Virus record (IMG/VR): IMGVR_UViG_3300009433_000050
Location: 1-24,741 of that record
Length of the DNA: 24,741 nucleotides
Direction: 5' to 3' (one strand)
Source of the DNA: a virus
Below the pieces are notes generated by a model. It searched no databases and was not told the origin of the DNA. It worked only from the letters and a program-made list of their open reading frames with translations. Shown here one piece after another: positions 20,064 to 24,741 of the stretch. Both the position numbers and the translations under genes were made by a program. Within the stretch, counting starts at the first letter, position 1; the number at the start of each line of letters is the position of its first letter.

Positions 20064-20525
20064 ATGCCAGCAGGTAGACCACGAACATCCACACCTCCAC
20101 CCGAAGAAATGATTCTTTTAGGTGAGGAAATGCTTAAATGGATAGAAAATAATAATCCTATTCATCTTTCTCAATGGTGGAGTATAGAAAAGTTTATTGA
20201 TTCTAAAGTGTGGCGTAATATGATTGAAGCTTCTGAATTTTCCCCCTATTATACGAAAGCTTTAAAAATGATCGGAATGAATTACATTAGTAAAGATTCT
20301 TGTGTAGAGCCTAGAATTAAAGATAGATGGCAAAGAGTTTACTTTAAAGACTTGAAGAATGAAGAAGACGAAACAGCACGATTTTTGCAATCTCTCCGCA
20401 TTGAAGAACTTGAAAAGCTTCCGACTGACGTATTAGACAAGTTTACTGCTTTGATGGCTCAAATGAAACACAATCAATCCTCAAACAGTGATTTGACAAG
20501 CAAAAGCGCAGAGACTAAATCATAG
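20064..20525 (+). CDS. terS: Terminase small subunit (153 aa)
   Basis: It would recognise phage DNA and start packaging with the large subunit. The N-terminus MPAGRPRTSTPPPEEM is an AT-hook-like GRPR motif common in small terminases. It is followed by helical segments with HLSQWWS (about 34-40) and EFSPYYTKALKM (57-68), a pattern I recall from this family. A C-terminal acidic helix (residues about 110-135) could contact the large subunit. AGAGG lies 9 nt before the ATG. The large subunit gene starts 357 bp downstream, separated by an opposite-strand gene that overlaps this gene's last 52 bp. Confidence 0.75.
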   Translation: MPAGRPRTSTPPPEEMILLGEEMLKWIENNNPIHLSQWWSIEKFIDSKVWRNMIEASEFSPYYTKALKMIGMNYISKDSCVEPRIKDRWQRVYFKDLKNEEDETARFLQSLRIEELEKLPTDVLDKFTALMAQMKHNQSSNSDLTSKSAETKS

Positions 20526-20851
20526 CCCGTAATAGGCGCATTTAAAGCGTTGGTAGGAAGATTTTCATATGACTTTATCATCTCATCCAACATTTTTAAT
20601 TTTTCTTTTCGTGTTGGTTTTTCTATGTAAAGCGGCTTTACTTCTGCTTTTTCCTCGTCTTTGACAGTAATAATTATCTCATTCCCTTGATCATCTACTC
20701 GTAGGAAATTACTCCAATCATTAGCCATAGCGGTATATTCGTGGGCGCCTCCTGTGATGCTAATCTCTCCACATTTGCAAGAGACATGATCGTGAAGATG
20801 AAAGCTTTCAATGATTGAGTGACATAGCTTGCATTTAGCTCTATTTTTCAT
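20474..20851 (-). CDS. Zinc-ribbon protein on the opposite strand between the terminase genes (125 aa)
   Basis: The N-terminus CKLCHSIIESFHLHDHVSCK (residues 7-26) followed by CGE has two Cys pairs and His residues, consistent with a zinc ribbon. The pattern CKLC..iieS...HD.v.CkCG recurs in small phage/host proteins of unknown function (family recollection, DUF7695-like). The rest is helical and charged, ending in a hydrophobic helix (YDLVSALLLVKSLFED). The start is supported only by AAGG about 8 nt upstream. A possible promoter (TTGCTT-18-CATAAT, minus strand 20909-20880) overlaps the start of the large terminase gene. It may be a regulatory or superinfection moron. Confidence 0.7.
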   Translation of the reverse strand: MKNRAKCKLCHSIIESFHLHDHVSCKCGEISITGGAHEYTAMANDWSNFLRVDDQGNEIIITVKDEEKAEVKPLYIEKPTRKEKLKMLDEMIKSYENLPTNALNAPITGYDLVSALLLVKSLFED

Positions 20852-20882
20852 GAATTAGCCTTTGTGATATCGTGACGGCATT

Positions 20883-22151
20883 ATGAAAGATTTATTAGCC
20901 CCAAAGCAAGTCCAATTTATAAACGAAAGCACGCGCCATTGGAATTTAGCACACGGTTCAGTTCGCTCAGGCAAGACCGTGGGCACGCTTATACGTTTTA
21001 TGCAAGCAGCATATGATTGTGTGGATAGTCAAATCTTTATGGTTGGACATAGCTCGGCTACAATCTACGAGAATGCCATCCGATTACTTCTAGAGTCAGA
21101 GCAACTAAGCGTATTCCGTCCCTTCTGCACGTGGTATGCAGGCAAACGCCAACTAAAGTTCAGGGATAAGACTATCTCATGCCTAGGAGCCAAGGATGAG
21201 GGCGCAATAGGCCAATTCCAAGGTAAAACGATGAGCCTTGTGTATTGCGATGAGATCACGCTTTATCCTGAGTCCATTATTGACATGATCGACACACGGC
21301 TTTCAAATCCTTGGAGCATGGGCTTTGCGTCTATGAACCCGTCGCATCCGGGACATAAGGTTAAGCAATGGATAAATATGGCCGAGGAGGGCGACCCGAA
21401 CTACTATCAATTGCATTTCACGTTAGATGACAATCCTTATGTCGATGATGCCTACAAAAACAGGATCAAGGCTAGCCTTTCAGGGCTTTTCTATAAGCGG
21501 AATTACCTTGGCCTATGGTGCCTTGCTGAAGGAGCTATCTTTGACTTCTTTGACAGAGATATTCATGTTCTTAAACGCCCTCCGCGAGCTGCAGAATATT
21601 GGATAGCAGGGATAGATTACGGAACTAGCAATGCATTTGGATGTGTGCTAATTGGTGTTTCAACAGGTCACGCGACACAGACGGGAAAATGCTTATGGGT
21701 AGAGAAAGAGTATTACTGGAATAGCAAAGCCACCGGCAGGCAAAAGGTCAATAGCGAGTATGCTCGGGATGTTGAGGAATTCTTAGAGCCTTATGGCGTA
21801 AGAGCTATTTATATTGATCCAAGCGCGGTAAGTATGAAGTTAGAGCTTCAGCGTAAAGGGTTGCCCGTCATACAGGCAGATAATGACGTGACCGAGGGTA
21901 TTAGGGAGATGACAAGCCAGATGGCAGAGGGTAATTTATTCGTACTGGATTGCTGTCCTAATCTAATCCGAGAGATTGAGGGTTATGTTTGGGATTCAAA
22001 GAAAAGTATTGAGGGTGAAGATGCTCCAGTTAAGAGGGGGGATCATTTATGTGACGCTTTAAGATATTGTTTGAATACAGCCAAAATAATAACCTACAAT
22101 CCTTACACTCACAACCCTAATCAATATTTACAAAATAGGTTTTCACGATAG
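20883..22151 (+). CDS. terL: Terminase large subunit (422 aa)
   Basis: The packaging motor and nuclease. The ATPase domain has Walker A GSVRSGKT (25-32), followed by FMVGHSSATIYENAI and Walker B LVYCDEIT (119-126) with the catalytic Glu. The nuclease domain carries AGIDYG (Asp245), IYIDPSA (Asp312) and VKRGDHLCDALRY (Asp387, Asp391), the acidic triad of terminase nucleases. Length is typical of terminases of the PBSX/Terminase_3 type. No good SD precedes the ATG. By eye its base composition is more GC-rich than the surrounding small genes and the HNH gene that follows. It sits before the portal, the normal packaging order. Confidence 0.96.
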   Translation: MKDLLAPKQVQFINESTRHWNLAHGSVRSGKTVGTLIRFMQAAYDCVDSQIFMVGHSSATIYENAIRLLLESEQLSVFRPFCTWYAGKRQLKFRDKTISCLGAKDEGAIGQFQGKTMSLVYCDEITLYPESIIDMIDTRLSNPWSMGFASMNPSHPGHKVKQWINMAEEGDPNYYQLHFTLDDNPYVDDAYKNRIKASLSGLFYKRNYLGLWCLAEGAIFDFFDRDIHVLKRPPRAAEYWIAGIDYGTSNAFGCVLIGVSTGHATQTGKCLWVEKEYYWNSKATGRQKVNSEYARDVEEFLEPYGVRAIYIDPSAVSMKLELQRKGLPVIQADNDVTEGIREMTSQMAEGNLFVLDCCPNLIREIEGYVWDSKKSIEGEDAPVKRGDHLCDALRYCLNTAKIITYNPYTHNPNQYLQNRFSR

Positions 22152-22153
22152 TG

Positions 22154-22182
22154 TTTACATAAATTCTTAGACATGATACCAT
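22154..22182 (+). promoter_or_regulatory. Promoter of the HNH gene
   Basis: TTTACA (22154-22159) and TACCAT (22177-22182) are 17 bp apart, and the -10 is preceded by TGA (extended -10). The expected start site is about 22189, next to the ATG at 22190. The transcript would therefore be leaderless. Confidence 0.6.
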
Positions 22183-22189
22183 AAGTTAC

Positions 22190-22768
22190 ATGGAACATCA
22201 ACTACATTTTAATCGTAAATTCTACAAAGATTTAAAAACTGGGTATTGGATATCTACCGATCGCCCAAGAACAAGAGCCCATCGATGGGTTTGGATATCT
22301 ATTCATGGATTGATACCTAAGGGTTATCACATTCATCATAAAAATGATGATAAATCAGATAATTCTATTGAAAATCTTGAATTGATAGAACAATCAAGAC
22401 ATATGAGAATTCATTATACTGAAGAAAAAAAAGAATGGGCTAAAAAATGGGTTGATGAAATACGACCATTAACTAAAGCATGGCATGCAAGTGAAGAAGG
22501 AAGAGCATGGCATAAATTACACGCATTAAAATGTAAATTTGGGAAAGGTGATCCAGTCAAGTACACCTGTAATTGTTGTGGAAAATCTTTTGAAAGCACA
22601 AAAAAAGCTAGAGCTTTTTTCTGTTCCAATAATTGTAAAAGTAAATTTAGACGCGATGAGGGATTAGACGATGTAGAAAAAAAATGCCCATCTTGCCAAA
22701 GCGTATTTAAAAGCAACAAATACGCAAAAACAATTTATTGCTGTCGAGCTTGTGTTTTCAAAAAATAG
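22190..22768 (+). CDS. HNH endonuclease, free-standing homing type (192 aa)
   Basis: A DNA-cutting enzyme of the HNH group, likely a selfish element that spreads by cutting homologous phage DNA. The N-terminal HNH core is HRWVW (31-35), GLIPKGYHIHHKNDDKSDN (40-58) with the catalytic His pair at 49-50 and Asn58, then ENLELI (61-66). The C-terminal part has two CxxC zinc-finger-like modules (CNCCGKSFESTKKARAFFCS and CPSCQSVFKSNKYAKTIYCC), probably for DNA recognition. It has no SD but its own promoter. It sits between terminase and portal genes and, by eye, is more AT-rich than either, consistent with recent insertion. Confidence 0.9.
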   Translation: MEHQLHFNRKFYKDLKTGYWISTDRPRTRAHRWVWISIHGLIPKGYHIHHKNDDKSDNSIENLELIEQSRHMRIHYTEEKKEWAKKWVDEIRPLTKAWHASEEGRAWHKLHALKCKFGKGDPVKYTCNCCGKSFESTKKARAFFCSNNCKSKFRRDEGLDDVEKKCPSCQSVFKSNKYAKTIYCCRACVFKK

Positions 22769-22816
22769 CACCCAAGACACATTGATATATTTAAAACTTT
22801 AATGTACATTCTACTT

Positions 22817-22841
22817 TTAGCCAGAAAAGGCTAATCGGAGG
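22817..22841 (+). promoter_or_regulatory. Hairpin and strong SD directly before the portal gene
   Basis: TTAGCC (22817-22822) and GGCTAA (22829-22834) form a perfect 6-bp stem with a 6-nt loop. GGAGG (22837-22841) follows 2 nt later. The SD is 5 nt upstream of the ATT at 22847 and has no ATG, GTG or TTG in the portal frame nearby. Confidence 0.6.
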
Positions 22842-22846
22842 ACGTC

Positions 22847-24741
22847 ATTTCACTTACACCAACAGCATGGAACAATTCAGTCGAGCCAAATGAAGGCAAT
22901 ATAAGAACGTGGATGACTGGCCTTTATACGCGTTATCAGCCGTTAGAAAGCGCGAGATGGAATCAAGCCAACATCGATACGCTCTTTTATGCTGGCGAGC
23001 AATCCTTCGTTAATCGCTATTTCAATTTTAACAACACCCGATCGAACAACAACTATTATTTTAACCTGATTCAACAGCCTATAAACATTGTCACGGGTTA
23101 TGAGCGTCAGCACCGCAAGAATTTTAATTATATTCCCACAGAAGGCGCAGATCCTCTCACTACCGATCAATACAATAAGCTGATCACTCATGCGTGCAAT
23201 GCCGGAAGTATTCATGAAATGAAGTCTAAAGCAAAAGAGCTTGCTGCTATCTCTGGCATGGTTTTAGCTCAGCCTTACTTAGATTTCACAGGAGATGATC
23301 AGGCTCAAGGCACGCTTAAGGTCAAAATTTGGGAATACAATAGCTTTATCGTAGATCCCTACTTCCGTAATCCAGATATGTCCGACGCTCAGTTTGTTTG
23401 GTGCCAAGAGTACATTAGCAAGAACGAAGCAGAGGCGCGATTCCCTGGAAAAACACAGGGCATTAACTCTATGTCTGGAGCTTCTCAAACATATGGCTCC
23501 TTCTACTTCTTGCCTGAGAATTACAACTTAGCTAAAAACGATCTTCTTGTGGTGTCATATGTCTGGTACAAATGGAGACGCAAAAAGAAGCGTCTTTATA
23601 GCCGTACTCGCAACCAATTCTTTGACTTTGCGGGTGGTGATGGCAATCTAGAGTCATTACTTTACAACATCCCAGATATGGAAGAAGTGACTGTGGAAGT
23701 GCCATGCTGGAAACTTTGCGTTGTCCTTAACGATAGATTGATGTTCCAAGGCGAAAACCCTCTTGGCTTTGATGCTTGCCCATTCGTTCCGTATTATTGG
23801 AACTACGATCCTCATATAAACTATCCTGAGTTACGGGTAAGGTCATTAGTCCGTCCCATGCGCACGCCTCAGTTTCTAGCGAATCATAAGATCATAAACA
23901 ATAATGATATTGCAGCAGCAACGATCAACGCAGGTTGGAAGCGCAAAATTGGTGCAGTAGCTAACGAGGACAATCTTAAGAAAGCCGGGCAAGGTTGGGA
24001 CGTAATTATCAATCTCGGCTATGAAATGACTGACGTTGAAAAAATCATCCCAAGCGCAGTTCCTGAGTCAGATCTAGCACTAGCCCAGCAGATGATTGAT
24101 TTAGTTCCTACTGTTGCCGGTATCAATGTCGAGAACTGGAGCGGTCAAGAAAATAAGCAGATTAGCGCATTGACTACACTAATGAAGCAAGCGGCTAACC
24201 TGCTTGTATTTCAGAAATACTTTGATCAGTGGGATTTGTCTGATAGCCTGCTTGGAGATTTACTTTTACAGATTCCTTTAAACAACTGGAACGCTGAAAA
24301 AGTGGCATTGTACATTGGCGAGGAACCATCGCCTTATTTCTACTCTAAAGTGTTTAGTAAATATCAAGTACTTGTCGAAGAATCAGACCTCACGCCTACT
24401 CAAAATAACTTGCAAGCCCAACAGATGATGGAGATCAATGAGAGATTCGGCCGAGAGGTATTTACTCCTTCCATGATCATTCCTAAGATGAATATCTCTG
24501 GCAAGTCTGAAATCATTAAGATACTTGAGCAACAAGAACAGCAAGCAGCTGCAATGCAACAAGAGCAAGCACAAGTTCAACACGCCTTTGAACATGCTAA
24601 GATGCAAGAATTGATGAGTAGAGCTGTAACTAATATATCTATTGCTAGAGAAAGACATGGTAGAGCTGAATCCAATTTAGGACTTTACGAAGAGCGTTTG
24701 AGCATGATAGAACGTAATAATGCCCTCACATTAAAAGAGAA
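22847..24741 (+). CDS. P22-like portal protein, 3'-truncated, probable ATT start
   Basis: The dodecameric ring through which DNA is packaged and ejected. The frame is open from a stop at 22832-22834 to the window end (631 residues visible). Features include ARWNQANIDTLFYAGEQSFV, NNNYYFNLIQQPINIVTGYE and the KWRRKKKRLY region. Residues about 515-631 form a long, Gln/Glu-rich coiled helix (IKILEQQEQQAAAMQQEQAQ), the type of barrel helix seen in P22 portals. No ATG, GTG or TTG lies between the in-frame stop and 22913; ATT at 22847, 5 nt after GGAGG, is therefore the likely start. The alternative ATG at 22913 lacks an SD. Confidence 0.85.
   Translation, partial: MSLTPTAWNNSVEPNEGNIRTWMTGLYTRYQPLESARWNQANIDTLFYAGEQSFVNRYFNFNNTRSNNNYYFNLIQQPINIVTGYERQHRKNFNYIPTEGADPLTTDQYNKLITHACNAGSIHEMKSKAKELAAISGMVLAQPYLDFTGDDQAQGTLKVKIWEYNSFIVDPYFRNPDMSDAQFVWCQEYISKNEAEARFPGKTQGINSMSGASQTYGSFYFLPENYNLAKNDLLVVSYVWYKWRRKKKRLYSRTRNQFFDFAGGDGNLESLLYNIPDMEEVTVEVPCWKLCVVLNDRLMFQGENPLGFDACPFVPYYWNYDPHINYPELRVRSLVRPMRTPQFLANHKIINNNDIAAATINAGWKRKIGAVANEDNLKKAGQGWDVIINLGYEMTDVEKIIPSAVPESDLALAQQMIDLVPTVAGINVENWSGQENKQISALTTLMKQAANLLVFQKYFDQWDLSDSLLGDLLLQIPLNNWNAEKVALYIGEEPSPYFYSKVFSKYQVLVEESDLTPTQNNLQAQQMMEINERFGREVFTPSMIIPKMNISGKSEIIKILEQQEQQAAAMQQEQAQVQHAFEHAKMQELMSRAVTNISIARERHGRAESNLGLYEERLSMIERNNALTLKE

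Noticed and set aside
24383-24658. 91-residue leftward frame near the right edge
   Set aside because: Antisense to the Gln/Glu-rich helix of the portal; Leu/Cys richness is the mirror of those codons.
1-24741. tRNA genes, integrase and attachment sites
   Set aside because: No cloverleaf-like segments with T-loop motifs, no tyrosine or serine recombinase motifs, and no candidate core repeat were seen.

Overview
This window is a stretch of a tailed double-stranded DNA phage or prophage with podovirus-like (P22-type) virion genes. A P22-like portal and a terminase large subunit lie at the right edge. An ejection-protein-like pair lies at the left edge. There is no sheath, tube or tape-measure gene. 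The sequence is AT-rich, Shine-Dalgarno (SD) motifs of the AGGAG type precede most genes, and genes overlap by ATGA, GTGA or TAATG junctions. The host is probably a Gram-negative bacterium, but nothing here identifies it. No integrase, tRNA gene or rRNA gene was found, so lysogeny is not shown.

Layout. 1-2946 (+): two virion genes, the second a 764-residue ejection-protein candidate. 2943-3676 (-): a helix-turn-helix regulator followed by three small membrane proteins, one of only 27 residues, possibly lysis or host-envelope functions. 3788-11215 (+): a seven-gene receptor-binding module with four large or medium fibre-like proteins that have different C-terminal tips, a coiled-coil protein and two small proteins. 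11248-11684 (-): a two-gene unit encoding a coiled-coil protein and an exported 62-residue protein. 11798-12531 (+): four small genes ending at a clear intrinsic terminator. 12694-14882 (-): a Red-type recombination operon (Bet-like annealing protein and YqaJ-type exonuclease) bracketed by two tiny membrane or exported peptides.

14984-20525 (+): the early/replication arm. A Cro-like repressor shares a divergent control region with the recombination operon. It is followed by a hairpin-rich leader in which a 13-bp stem covers the SD of the next gene. That gene encodes a putative replication initiator and carries three iterons at an exact 21-bp period, an arrangement like lambda O/ori. A DnaC-like helicase loader follows, so the phage probably recruits host DnaB. 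A chain of very small overlapping genes then includes a RusA-like Holliday-junction resolvase. Next come an exported protein, a terminator and two small genes before the terminase small subunit. 20064-24741 is the packaging module, interrupted twice: by an opposite-strand zinc-ribbon gene between the terminase subunits, and by an HNH endonuclease between terminase and portal. The HNH gene has its own promoter, placed so that the mRNA would be leaderless. The portal appears to start at ATT.

Genes too small for routine calling were recovered by hand from SD motifs and stop/start overlaps. All assignments come from reading the sequence and recalling family motifs. No database search was possible.
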